Source: Dehalococcoidia bacterium (GTDB taxonomy: Bacteria; Chloroflexota; Dehalococcoidia; Lucifugimonadales; Lucifugimonadaceae). From it: a stretch of DNA of 43,061 bases. The translations under genes and the position numbers were made by a program. The first letter of the stretch is position 1; each line of letters starts with the position of its first letter. The notes beneath the pieces were generated by a model, which did no database searches, had not been told where the DNA came from, and saw only the letters and a program-made list of their open reading frames with translations. Below are positions 7,940 through 16,288 of the stretch, in pieces. The stretch spans positions 1-43,061 of the forward strand of contig JAJEGY010000012.1 of assembly GCA_022819585.1 (NCBI GenBank), given 5' to 3'.

Positions 7940-8944
7940 ATGACTCGAGAAGAAGAAATCATCGCAGATTTTCCTGCGTATGCTTTAGGCGCGTTAGACG
8001 ATGAGGCACAACGCGCCGTCGAAGAGCTAGTCGAGCGTGATCAAGACGCGGCCGAAGAGCTGGCTGAAATGCTCGAAACCGTGGCAGAATTCTCTGCTCG
8101 TATCGGTGAAGCCGAACCACCTCTTGCACTCCGACGACGACTTGTATCAACTGCTGATGCAGAGGGAGGCGCAGCCCATCAAGCCTCAGCCTTCTCCTCC
8201 TTGGTTTCACACCTTGAAAACCGGATAACGATTGAAGAGGAAGAATACGAGCACGAGCCCAAAAACATCTGGCAGAGACTCGGGAGTGTCTTTACAGCAG
8301 GCCGATTAGCATTCGCAACTTCTATCGCATCATTTGCCATTGTCGGCATCATGGCAATCCAGTTGGGCACCGACAACGTGCAACTCAACCGCAAATTTAC
8401 TGACGTGGAACGCGAGGTAGCAACTGCCTACGCATACGCTCAAGAGATCTTGGACGATATGTCGTCAACTGAGCAGATGTTGACGCACGCGCACGAGAGA
8501 ATCTCTAAGCAAGACCAAGAAATCGTCCGCATGACGGAACTCAACGATGCTCTACGGACATCGATGAACGACCAGATCAGCCTCACGTATGCAACTCTCA
8601 GGAACGAGTACAACAGTCCCGACTGGCAACCCGATGCCGCACTCGCGGGCAACGGCTACGCATACTTGCTAGAGCACCAACGCCGTCCGATCGGCGCCCT
8701 TGTTGTCGGCGGTGTCGAAAAAGCGCCACCCGGTGAAGAATATCGCCTCTACCTTGTGAGGGAAGGGAACGAACCGTTCTACGCAGCGTCCTTCAACCTG
8801 AACCAAGCTGGATACGGCACTGTCCTTTTTGAACTGACCCTCCCGTTGAGCTTGTACGACGGCGCACACATCACTCGCGAGCGGGTTGCGGATTCGCCAG
8901 ATCCATCATTGGCATTGCCCGAGAACCGCTTCAAACCTCAATAA
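7940..8944 (+). CDS. Membrane-anchored anti-sigma factor, RskA-like, zinc-less
   Basis: A 334-residue single-pass membrane protein. Residues 1-70 form an acidic helical sigma-binding domain starting DFPAYALGALDDEAQRAVEE. It has no cysteine, so it is not a ZAS zinc-finger type. A TM segment lies at about 122-142 (RLAFATSIASFAIVGIMAIQ). Next comes a predicted coiled coil at about 150-215, then a C-terminal extracytoplasmic RskA-type beta domain (GALVVGGVEKAPPGEEYRLYL). Such proteins hold the cognate ECF sigma at the membrane until cleaved. The coiled coil between the membrane and the sensor domain is an extra feature relative to short RskA proteins. It pairs with the upstream sigma gene. Confidence 0.85.
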   Translation: MTREEEIIADFPAYALGALDDEAQRAVEELVERDQDAAEELAEMLETVAEFSARIGEAEPPLALRRRLVSTADAEGGAAHQASAFSSLVSHLENRITIEEEEYEHEPKNIWQRLGSVFTAGRLAFATSIASFAIVGIMAIQLGTDNVQLNRKFTDVEREVATAYAYAQEILDDMSSTEQMLTHAHERISKQDQEIVRMTELNDALRTSMNDQISLTYATLRNEYNSPDWQPDAALAGNGYAYLLEHQRRPIGALVVGGVEKAPPGEEYRLYLVREGNEPFYAASFNLNQAGYGTVLFELTLPLSLYDGAHITRERVADSPDPSLALPENRFKPQ

Positions 8945-8985
8945 AAACGTACAATCTCTGTCTTCAGACCATCGCTCATCAACAC

Positions 8986-9003
8986 GGTTAGCCGAAACTA
9001 ACC
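8986..9003. terminator. Small stem-loop after the anti-sigma gene
   Basis: GGTTAG and CTAACC form a perfect 6-bp stem with a 6-nt loop, 42 bp after the anti-sigma stop, followed by TAAAATC rather than a T-run. It could be a weak terminator or an operator for the lipoprotein gene that starts at 9077. Confidence 0.35.
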
Positions 9004-9076
9004 TAAAATCTGCCCCAGTGCCGTAAACGATCATCAGCACAATTCCGAGTGCTGTCCTGGCTTGGGGTACCGCTTA

Positions 9077-9826
9077 ATGCGTGGTCAACGATTCTCGGTT
9101 TTCTTGCCGTCCCTCGTCTTTGTTCTTTGCTTGGCGAGTGTGATGGGATGTTCCAGCGCACCCGAACCTACAGCCACGCCACTTCCCACCTCGACTCCAA
9201 TCCCTAGCCCTACTCCGATCCCGATAACTCCTGAAGAAGTCGTCGCGAACGCCGTAACAGCTCTTACAGAATCCGGCAGCGTTTGGTTCGTGCTAGACCA
9301 CGAAAACGGTTTCACTGAAGCTCTCGGCGGACTTCAACTCCAACGTGTCGAAGGCGCAATCAACGAAGTTGGCATGAGCATCACGGCTGAAGCCAATCTC
9401 GGCCGAATCTACATCGAGGTAGACGCTGTTTTAATCGGTTTAGACACATGGCTCACTAACCCGCTGACAGGCGAGTGGGAACCATTGCCCAATGAGGAAA
9501 ACCCCATCGGGTTCATTCAACCCATTGCCGCTGTGCGAGACGTCCTAGAAGGACTTTCCGATCCCCAATTCATCGAACAACCCATCCCCGGTAACGACCT
9601 TCTCATCACGTCCCCACTCCAGGCCGAGGTCATGAAGAGCCTGCTAGGCGACATAAAACCCGAAGCCATGGGTCTGGGAGAAGTGACGATCGATCATCAG
9701 ACCTTCCAATTGAAATCCGCTAGGATTACGGGCGCGCTCCAAGTCTTGGACACCGATGAGACGGTTCGCATCATCGCAATGAGCCGATACGGCGAAGAAT
9801 TCGTAATTGAACCGCCCATCGAATAA
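9077..9826 (+). CDS. LppX/LprAFG-family lipoprotein (LprG-like)
   Basis: A 249-residue lipoprotein. The signal peptide is followed by lipobox SVMGC (Cys25) and a Thr/Pro linker with repeated PTPTPIP-like units. The mature domain starts PEEVVANAVTALTESGSVWF and ends MSRYGEEFVIEPP, which fits the LppX_LprAFG fold: a hydrophobic cavity that carries lipids, as in mycobacterial LprG and LppX. An in-frame TTG at 9062 is possible, but ATG 9077 gives a normal signal peptide. The next gene, 34 bp on, encodes a 14-TM MFS protein, the same order as lprG-Rv1410c (P55). Lipid or glycolipid transfer across the envelope is therefore a reasonable inference. Confidence 0.65.
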   Translation: MRGQRFSVFLPSLVFVLCLASVMGCSSAPEPTATPLPTSTPIPSPTPIPITPEEVVANAVTALTESGSVWFVLDHENGFTEALGGLQLQRVEGAINEVGMSITAEANLGRIYIEVDAVLIGLDTWLTNPLTGEWEPLPNEENPIGFIQPIAAVRDVLEGLSDPQFIEQPIPGNDLLITSPLQAEVMKSLLGDIKPEAMGLGEVTIDHQTFQLKSARITGALQVLDTDETVRIIAMSRYGEEFVIEPPIE

Positions 9827-9860
9827 CGTTTGACGATCTATCCTCAAAACTCCGCTTAAC

Positions 9861-11342
9861 ATGCAGTGGATCAAAAACGAGGTATCCCCTTACCTGCTGT
9901 TTCTCCCTCTCTGCTACGGCGTTTTCATCGCCGCGGACGACATGACGCTCGTCGTCACGATCCTGCCGGACATGATGCAGAGCCTCAAGATCCCGGTCAA
10001 CGATATTGACCGCGCAAGCTGGCTCATCATCTCATTTCTCATCGGCTACTCGGCTACGATGCCTATCATGGGTCGCCTATCCGATCGTTGGGGTTACCGC
10101 CCAGCGTTTCTACTCGCACTAGGTGTATTCATGCTGGGATCTGCAGGTGTGGCCCTCATTCCAGTCATGGGAAATTCACTCGATGCCCTGCCCTACCTGG
10201 ATCAGTACCGATGGGCTATCGTCGCCCGCGTGGTGCAATCAATCGGTGCCGGAGCGGTCATCCCGATTTCACTTGCCGCAGCCGAATTTCTCGTCGGTCC
10301 AAGACGACGTATCGTCGCGTTCGGCATGGTCGGCGCTGCCGCCGAGGCTGGAAGTGTATTTGGACCCGTTTGGGCCGGTGCTATTGCCGACTGGATCGGA
10401 TGGGAATTCACATTCTGGTCAAACATCCCCCTCACATTGATCGCTGTAACCGCGCTCGCGATGCTACCCAAAGGAATCAGGCACGACACGAGCATCGATT
10501 GGATCGGAGCCGCCGCGTTCACAGCCGCTTTAACGACTCTCACTGTCGGCCTGTTCCGAATTTCCAAACCGGATCTGCCAATGATTGTTCTTTTCGTCGC
10601 CGCCGCTGTGTTGATAGGCGTCGTCGCTATCTCGAATCGAATCGCCAGCGAAAAAGCTGTGCCACGGTCTTTGGGCAAACTCTGGGACTTCATCTGGTCA
10701 AACGTCGCACACTTCCTTGTCGGTGCCGCATTGATGATCGGACTCGTCTCTGTGCCATTACTAGCCGGCACTATCTACGGCCTTTCAGCTCTTGATTCAG
10801 GGCTGCTCCTACTCCGAATGACAGTTGCCCTCGGCGTCGCCGCCTTTGCCGGAGGTTTCATCGCTACAAGGTTCGGTGTTCGCATACCCACAATTGCAGG
10901 ACTGGTCGTCGCAGCCATAGGTTTCAACTTCATGTCCACTTGGAATATCGTGCTCGAAGAGCCACGCACATCCATTGATCTTGTCTTGGTAGGCATAGGA
11001 CTAGGCCTCTTAATCGCTCCCATCGCCGAAAGCGCATTGCGCCGCGTTCCAGAGGAAGACAAGGGCATCGCCTCCGGCCTATTAACGCTCTCACGCAACA
11101 TCGGAATGACCGTAGGGCTAGCTGTCGTAGCATCACTCGGCACTGAGCAGTTCCTCCTCACTGCTCCTGGCCTTGAGGAGATGATCGAACGACCTGAAGC
11201 CGCAAACGAGGCAGGGATGGCGGTATTCTCCAACTTCTTCACATACGCCTCAACCGCCTGCATCATCGCGATCCTCCCCGCATGGTTCATGTCACGAAAC
11301 TACGATGCTGATGAATCGCAGGAACAAACGCAAACCGCATAG
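9861..11342 (+). CDS. MFS transporter, 14-TM, P55/Rv1410-like partner of the lipoprotein
   Basis: A 493-residue polytopic membrane protein of the drug:proton antiporter type. The N-terminus has MQWIKNEVSPYLLFLPLCYG, then an acidic pair in FIAADDMTLVVTILP within TM1. Motif A is GRLSDRWGYRPAFL after TM2. A motif-C-like GAAAEAGSVFGPVWAGAIA follows in TM5. Length and hydrophobic pattern fit about 14 helices. The position directly behind an LppX/LprAFG lipoprotein mirrors the mycobacterial LprG-P55 operon, where the MFS protein moves triacylglycerides or other lipids and affects drug tolerance. Generic multidrug efflux is the alternative. Confidence 0.85.
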   Translation: MQWIKNEVSPYLLFLPLCYGVFIAADDMTLVVTILPDMMQSLKIPVNDIDRASWLIISFLIGYSATMPIMGRLSDRWGYRPAFLLALGVFMLGSAGVALIPVMGNSLDALPYLDQYRWAIVARVVQSIGAGAVIPISLAAAEFLVGPRRRIVAFGMVGAAAEAGSVFGPVWAGAIADWIGWEFTFWSNIPLTLIAVTALAMLPKGIRHDTSIDWIGAAAFTAALTTLTVGLFRISKPDLPMIVLFVAAAVLIGVVAISNRIASEKAVPRSLGKLWDFIWSNVAHFLVGAALMIGLVSVPLLAGTIYGLSALDSGLLLLRMTVALGVAAFAGGFIATRFGVRIPTIAGLVVAAIGFNFMSTWNIVLEEPRTSIDLVLVGIGLGLLIAPIAESALRRVPEEDKGIASGLLTLSRNIGMTVGLAVVASLGTEQFLLTAPGLEEMIERPEAANEAGMAVFSNFFTYASTACIIAILPAWFMSRNYDADESQEQTQTA

Positions 11343-11404
11343 TCTTAACCACATTTCTTGGTGTTACAGTGTTACGGACTCCAAAAGCCCACGAGGTGTA
11401 ACAA

Positions 11405-12346
11405 ATGACGCGCCGCGATCCTTCGGACTTCGTTTCATCAGTCCGAAAACCTGACGACTTTGATGACTACTGGCAGGCAACCGAAGCCGAAACACTCGCC
11501 ATACCACTAAATCCTCGCCTCAAACCAGATCCAATGAGATCGACTGCCGAGGTCGAGGTGTTCGAGGCACGATACGACAGTTATGCCGGACTCGAAATCG
11601 CAGGATGGTATTGCAGACCCCGCAACTTCGAAGGGCAACTACCCGGATACCTCTTCGTCCCCGGCTACGTCAGCGAACCCAAATTGCCAACCGATCTCGC
11701 TCTGCGAGGCTACGCCGCCTTCTCTGCCGCACCCCGCAACAAGCTGCGCAGCAACTCCGTATTCAACCCAGGCTATCCCGGTCTCCTGACACACAACATC
11801 GACAAACGGACTGAGTACGGCTACCGAGGCTTCTACATGGACGCAATCCGAGCCTTCGACTTCCTGAGCGGCCTCGACGAAGTCGATTCCTCCCGCATCT
11901 GCGTCCAAGGAGGCAGCCAAGGCGGTGCCCTGACATTGCTCGTCTCATCCCTCCGAGCAGACCAAGTCGCATGCGCATCCGCCGGAGCACCATACCTCTG
12001 CTCCATGATGGACTCCGCATCCTTAACGCGCTCCTATCCATACGAAGAGATCAACGACTACCTCCGCCTACACCCTGAGCGCGAAGAAGCCGTTCGTGAC
12101 ACCCTTGATCTCCACGACATTCACAACTTCGTCGACAAGATCGAATGCCCCATCATCGTCAACATCGGCCTGATGGACGATGTCTGTCCACCCGAGACCG
12201 GTTTCGCCGTTTTCAATCAAATCGGCAGCGAAGACAAAAAGCTCTACACATACGAGGACTGCGCCCACGACTCCGGTTCTGGCGTCGGTCACGACAAAGT
12301 GATGCAGGAGTTCCTCGACGGACACCTCAACCCCGTAGCCCTTTAA
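11405..12346 (+). CDS. Acetylxylan esterase (AXE1)-like alpha/beta hydrolase
   Basis: A 313-residue alpha/beta hydrolase of the AXE1/cephalosporin-C deacetylase family, which removes acetyl groups from sugars. The nucleophile elbow is GGSQGG with Ser171. The acid is in IGLMDDVCPPET (Asp258 or 259), a typical family motif, and the His is in CAHDSG (about 288). No signal peptide is present, so it would act in the cytoplasm on imported or small acetyl esters. GAGGTG lies 6 nt before the ATG. It is followed 21 bp later by a diverged, probably inactive paralogue. Confidence 0.85.
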   Translation: MTRRDPSDFVSSVRKPDDFDDYWQATEAETLAIPLNPRLKPDPMRSTAEVEVFEARYDSYAGLEIAGWYCRPRNFEGQLPGYLFVPGYVSEPKLPTDLALRGYAAFSAAPRNKLRSNSVFNPGYPGLLTHNIDKRTEYGYRGFYMDAIRAFDFLSGLDEVDSSRICVQGGSQGGALTLLVSSLRADQVACASAGAPYLCSMMDSASLTRSYPYEEINDYLRLHPEREEAVRDTLDLHDIHNFVDKIECPIIVNIGLMDDVCPPETGFAVFNQIGSEDKKLYTYEDCAHDSGSGVGHDKVMQEFLDGHLNPVAL

Positions 12347-12367
12347 TCGCCAACGGAGACACAAACC

Positions 12368-13234
12368 ATGAACGAATACTGGTCAGCGCGCGTAGAAGCT
12401 GCCGAAAATGCTGCAAAGGGCGACGTCTCAATCGAAGACCTGCCCATCCGAAGCAACGAAACATCAAACGCCTACTCCGTCCGCTTCAACGGCGTCGGCG
12501 ATTACCCCCTCTACGCATACCTGCACATTCCCAAATCCGACGGCCCGCACGTCCCGATCTTCCAAGCCCCGGGCTACGGCAGCGTCGTCGCCGTCCCGCC
12601 GTACGAACGACGCTCCACCTACATCGTCATGGCCCTATGCCACCGCGGACAACGCCTATCCAACTCACGCTACTCCGCCGCATACCCCGGACTCCTCACA
12701 GACGGACTCCCCGGCGAAGACATCTACATCTGGGGCGACATCGTCGCAGACTGCATCACCGCGGTCCAAATCCTCCTCCAGCAACCCAACATAGACGCAT
12801 CCCGACTAGCAATCACCGGCGGCGACCTAGCCTACATCACCGCTGCCCTAACCAAAGGCGTCCACGCCCTACAAACTGGCGCATTGATGTTCGCCGACAT
12901 CGACAACCGAACCGCCGGCGACCCCGACTACCCCCTCGCCGAATTCAACGACTTCAAACGCTCTCACCCCGAAGCTTGGGGCGAGGCAAGAGCAACCCTA
13001 ACCAACTTCGATCCAGCCGAACTAGCATCTAGCATTGACGCCAACAAAGTCCTCTTCTCCACAGGTGCGGGCGAAAAAGACTACTACGACCAACTCGCCG
13101 CCAAGCTATCCGGCGAAACCACAGTAAACGTCAACCTAGGGAAAGGCCATCTCGACCACATCACCCAAGAAGACTGGCTCGCAAAGGCATGTGGAGTCGA
13201 AAAAGGACCAGCCCACTACCCTAGGACCTCATGA
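12368..13234 (+). CDS. AXE1-like alpha/beta hydrolase paralogue lacking the serine nucleophile
   Basis: A 288-residue homologue of the preceding gene. It shares YPGLLT, the PNIDASRLAITGG strand before the elbow, and overall order, but the GGSQGG elbow reads GGDLAY, with Asp153 where Ser should be. The acid-loop motif (DDVCPPET) is also replaced by AGEKDYYD. A late His remains in GKGHLDHI. No frameshift is seen and the frame is intact to a normal end. It may be a non-catalytic partner of the first hydrolase or have changed chemistry. It ends 3' to 3' against the ThyX-like gene, with adjacent stop codons. Confidence 0.7.
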   Translation: MNEYWSARVEAAENAAKGDVSIEDLPIRSNETSNAYSVRFNGVGDYPLYAYLHIPKSDGPHVPIFQAPGYGSVVAVPPYERRSTYIVMALCHRGQRLSNSRYSAAYPGLLTDGLPGEDIYIWGDIVADCITAVQILLQQPNIDASRLAITGGDLAYITAALTKGVHALQTGALMFADIDNRTAGDPDYPLAEFNDFKRSHPEAWGEARATLTNFDPAELASSIDANKVLFSTGAGEKDYYDQLAAKLSGETTVNVNLGKGHLDHITQEDWLAKACGVEKGPAHYPRTS

Positions 13235-14887
13235 CAGTTCAAACAACCTAGGCTGCTGCCGTTCAGTTTGCCGTAACTCCGACGTAAGCCTGCCCAACCC
13301 ATAATCCTTCGGATCGACATACTTCATCGCATCCGCAATCACCCGATGCCCCGCCCTATCGCGGATCAACCTGTGCATCTTCAAACAAACACGCCGATAG
13401 TCCGAATGACCCGATTCACCGGTCCGCAACTCCAACATGTGAAACGCCTGACGAGCGTTCATCTGAATGTTGTATCGAATCCGATACCCGAACGGCACGA
13501 CATATTGAGCGACATCCGCCCCGTGGACCTTTAACACATCCCCATACAACTCCGACATCTCCGACATCGCGTCATGCCATCTGCTCTCAACTTCCTCCCC
13601 AGCTTCCTCAATCTCTGGCGGCGTCGCATAACCGTGACGGGACGTCAATCGCTGCCAATCGATCGTCATCATGCGATGTCGCTGCAAATCTCTGAAACTG
13701 CCGAAGTCCGACAAGACATCGAACCGGTAGTAAACCCGTTCCATCCCTCTGCCAGGTTTGTGCCGACGGTTCAATCTATTGCCGACATACGTCGAGATAA
13801 CACTGTGACGTTCCGTTTCGTCCATCTCAGTCGCACGTCGTAGCAGTTCTTCTTCAGATCGATCCGAATACGGGTACAGCGCCGCGGCCACGATCCGAAT
13901 TTCCGCATCCGGATCCCAGTCCAACAATCTCACCTCATCCCGATCCAGATCAAATTCCGGAGCATCCTCTATTCCCATCTCTTCTTCAGCCAAAGCATCC
14001 ATCTCATCAGCCACTCCCCGGAAGTAGCCACTCCAAGCAACCCCGCGATCCTCAACATCCACCCGAGACAAGAACCCAGCGATCACCTTCCGCAACTCAA
14101 CCAACATCATTTGAGAATATTCACGAGCCTCCGCCAAAGGACTAGCATTCATCCGCATCAGCAACGCCTCATATGCCTGTCCTGTGCCGAATATCCCCAA
14201 GTTCGATGTTGTCGCTGCCGGCAACAACCCCCTCGCCGTATCGCAAGCTCTAGCTCGCGTCGCCCGCCGATATGCGCCTCTAGTCTCCTGAGTGCCTTTC
14301 GGCATTGCCGTCTGAAAATACGAGCTCAAATCCCGGACTACGAACGAATAACTCTCAAAAAGTCGGTCCATCGTCTCGAAATAACGCGCCGCCAACGGCC
14401 CCTCATCAATCTCTGGAGGAATTCGATACCTGAATCTCTCGGCTCCGTCTTCCCCTTTCAACTTCTCGTCGTAGTAGATATACCGAGTGCTCTGCTCAAG
14501 ATATGCCGCCAAACGTCCCCTCTCAAGCACCTTCGTCAAGATCGCCGATGCCTGTTCGCAAGCCAGATGCGCACCTCCCAGCTGCGCCACTGAATCATCT
14601 CCATACTCCACAAAAACCGTCTCATACAGCTTCTCAGCCCGGCCTAACCCTTGGGTCCCATCCTCAACTTGATCCGCGATCGCTTGAATCCCTATTTCGG
14701 GCTGCTCATAAAACTCCTTCAAAAACAACTGCCGCAACGACATATGCGTCCGGCTGTAACGCGCAAACATCGCACCTTTGACGATCTCCGGCAGATTAAC
14801 AACCGCGAACACCGGAAGATCAGTGTTTGTGAAAAACCGGCTCAGAATCGAGCGTTCTTCATCAGTGAATGACTCTCGCGCGTACAC
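13229..14887 (-). CDS. Double-domain ThyX-like protein (flavin-dependent thymidylate synthase family)
   Basis: A 552-residue protein, about twice the usual ThyX length (220-260). Both halves resemble ThyX. The first half has RGRLAAYLEQSTRY (residues 123-136), which aligns with the ThyX signature RHR-x7-S, with Gly for His and the Ser (133) kept. The second half has RHRMMTIDWQR (403-413), which keeps RHR but has Arg in place of the Ser. Later segments LVELRKVIAGFL and ELRTGESGHSDYRR match the C-terminal FAD/dUMP region of each half. Canonical ThyX methylates dUMP using FAD and methylene-THF. Whether this fused form does so is unknown. It sits just downstream of the PDH-type operon, on the same strand. 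Confidence 0.75.
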   Translation of the reverse strand: MYARESFTDEERSILSRFFTNTDLPVFAVVNLPEIVKGAMFARYSRTHMSLRQLFLKEFYEQPEIGIQAIADQVEDGTQGLGRAEKLYETVFVEYGDDSVAQLGGAHLACEQASAILTKVLERGRLAAYLEQSTRYIYYDEKLKGEDGAERFRYRIPPEIDEGPLAARYFETMDRLFESYSFVVRDLSSYFQTAMPKGTQETRGAYRRATRARACDTARGLLPAATTSNLGIFGTGQAYEALLMRMNASPLAEAREYSQMMLVELRKVIAGFLSRVDVEDRGVAWSGYFRGVADEMDALAEEEMGIEDAPEFDLDRDEVRLLDWDPDAEIRIVAAALYPYSDRSEEELLRRATEMDETERHSVISTYVGNRLNRRHKPGRGMERVYYRFDVLSDFGSFRDLQRHRMMTIDWQRLTSRHGYATPPEIEEAGEEVESRWHDAMSEMSELYGDVLKVHGADVAQYVVPFGYRIRYNIQMNARQAFHMLELRTGESGHSDYRRVCLKMHRLIRDRAGHRVIADAMKYVDPKDYGLGRLTSELRQTERQQPRLFELS

Positions 14888-14943
14888 AGTGCGTCAATCT
14901 TCGCACATGCCCGAAAACCCGCCGTAAAACCGAAGGTTGCAGG

Positions 14944-16221
14944 TCAGAGAATCAACCGCAACGGCCGCTCAAGATTGTCCTTGACCTCGTTGAGCAGCAC
15001 GGCGGCCTCCGCACCATCGCCAACCCGGTGATCCGCAGAGATCGTAGCGTTCATCATCTGACGAATCACGATGTCATCTCCCTCCACAACGGGAGTCGGT
15101 TTCACGGCACCCACCGCCAAGATCCCAGCCTGTGGCGGAACGATGATCGCCGCGAAGGTGTCTATCCCAAACATCCCAAGGTTAGACGTCGAGAACGTCC
15201 CTGCAGTTAACTCTTCCTGAGTCAAAGTGCCGCCATCGCCTCGCGCACGTCCTCCTAGACTCTTCGAAGCATTCGCAACATCCACTAGAGACATGTCGTG
15301 AACACCAATCAAAGCCGGCACGATCAAACCCGCTTCAAGCGCAATCGCCACACCAACGTTGACGCTGTCGTGGCCCTCCAAACGGTCGTCATGGAAAGTC
15401 GTATTCCACTTCGGATGCTTCACGATAGCCATCGCAAGCGCCTTGATGATCATGTCATTGACCGAAACGCGCACTCCCGAATCCGCAAGTTCCGCATTCA
15501 ACTGTGCACGGAACGACATCGCATCCGTCATGTCAACGCCAGTCGTGACGTAGTAATGCGGTGCCTCATCCATGCTGCGACGCGTTACACGAGCAATCGC
15601 CTGCCTCATCGTCGTCAACTCGACATCTGAACCATCCATCACCACCGATGGAGCCGCCACATCAACACCAGACGGAGCGAACGCAGGAGCGGGCTTGAAT
15701 TCAAGAACATCGTCACGCGTGATTCGTCCACCAGGGCCAGTTCCCGGAATCGCCGCCAGATCAAAACCCTTTTCCCGAGCCAACCGCCGTGCAAGAGGCG
15801 ACGCCTTGATCCTGCCACCCTCAACCGTAGGCGCGGGTGGTGCCGCCGCAACTGGTTCTGCAACTGCCTGAGCAACAGGCGCGGGCTCCGGCGCAACTAT
15901 CTCAACCTCCTCAACCGGTTCCGGTTCAGCCACTACTTCGACTTCTTCAACCACCGGTTCATCGACCGCAGGCAACTCGTCATCCGCGTCACCGATATAC
16001 GCCAGAAGTGAACCTACCGCCGCTTTCGTGCCGTCACCCAATACGATCCGACGCAAAATTCCCGCGTTATACGCCTCCATCTCCACGACGGTCTTGTCCG
16101 TCTCGATCTCCGCAAGTTTGTCCCCACGAGCCACCTCGTCACCCTCATTCTTCAACCACTTAACAACAGTGCCTTCGGTCATGTCAGCACCCATCGCTGG
16201 CATCGTGACTTCGTGGATCAA
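14944..16221 (-). CDS. pdhC: Dihydrolipoamide acyltransferase E2 of a pyruvate (2-oxoacid) dehydrogenase complex
   Basis: A 425-residue E2 with a complete domain order. The lipoyl domain spans residues 1-80, with Lys43 in ETDKTVVEM. A Pro/Glu/Val-rich linker (82-135) follows. The peripheral subunit-binding domain is at about 138-175 (IKASPLARRLAREKG and PGTGPGGRITRDDV). The C-terminal catalytic domain has ISADHRVGDG (His and Asp of HxxxDG). E2 transfers the acyl group from lipoate to CoA. A GAGGAG about 12 nt upstream supports the ATG. It follows E1beta by 67 bp. Pyruvate, acetoin or branched-chain specificity cannot be told from sequence alone. No E3 (lipoamide dehydrogenase) gene is in the window. 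Confidence 0.9.
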   Translation of the reverse strand: MIHEVTMPAMGADMTEGTVVKWLKNEGDEVARGDKLAEIETDKTVVEMEAYNAGILRRIVLGDGTKAAVGSLLAYIGDADDELPAVDEPVVEEVEVVAEPEPVEEVEIVAPEPAPVAQAVAEPVAAAPPAPTVEGGRIKASPLARRLAREKGFDLAAIPGTGPGGRITRDDVLEFKPAPAFAPSGVDVAAPSVVMDGSDVELTTMRQAIARVTRRSMDEAPHYYVTTGVDMTDAMSFRAQLNAELADSGVRVSVNDMIIKALAMAIVKHPKWNTTFHDDRLEGHDSVNVGVAIALEAGLIVPALIGVHDMSLVDVANASKSLGGRARGDGGTLTQEELTAGTFSTSNLGMFGIDTFAAIIVPPQAGILAVGAVKPTPVVEGDDIVIRQMMNATISADHRVGDGAEAAVLLNEVKDNLERPLRLIL

Positions 16222-16288
16222 CTCTCAGCTCCTCGATTTGGTTCTATTAAGGATCCGGGTAACGCCCGAACCCATCGGTTCTAGCACT

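Noticed and set aside
12145..13032. Long Arg/Pro/His-rich open frame over the AXE1-like genes
   Set aside because: A shadow frame caused by the C-rich codon use of the true genes; no domain pattern.
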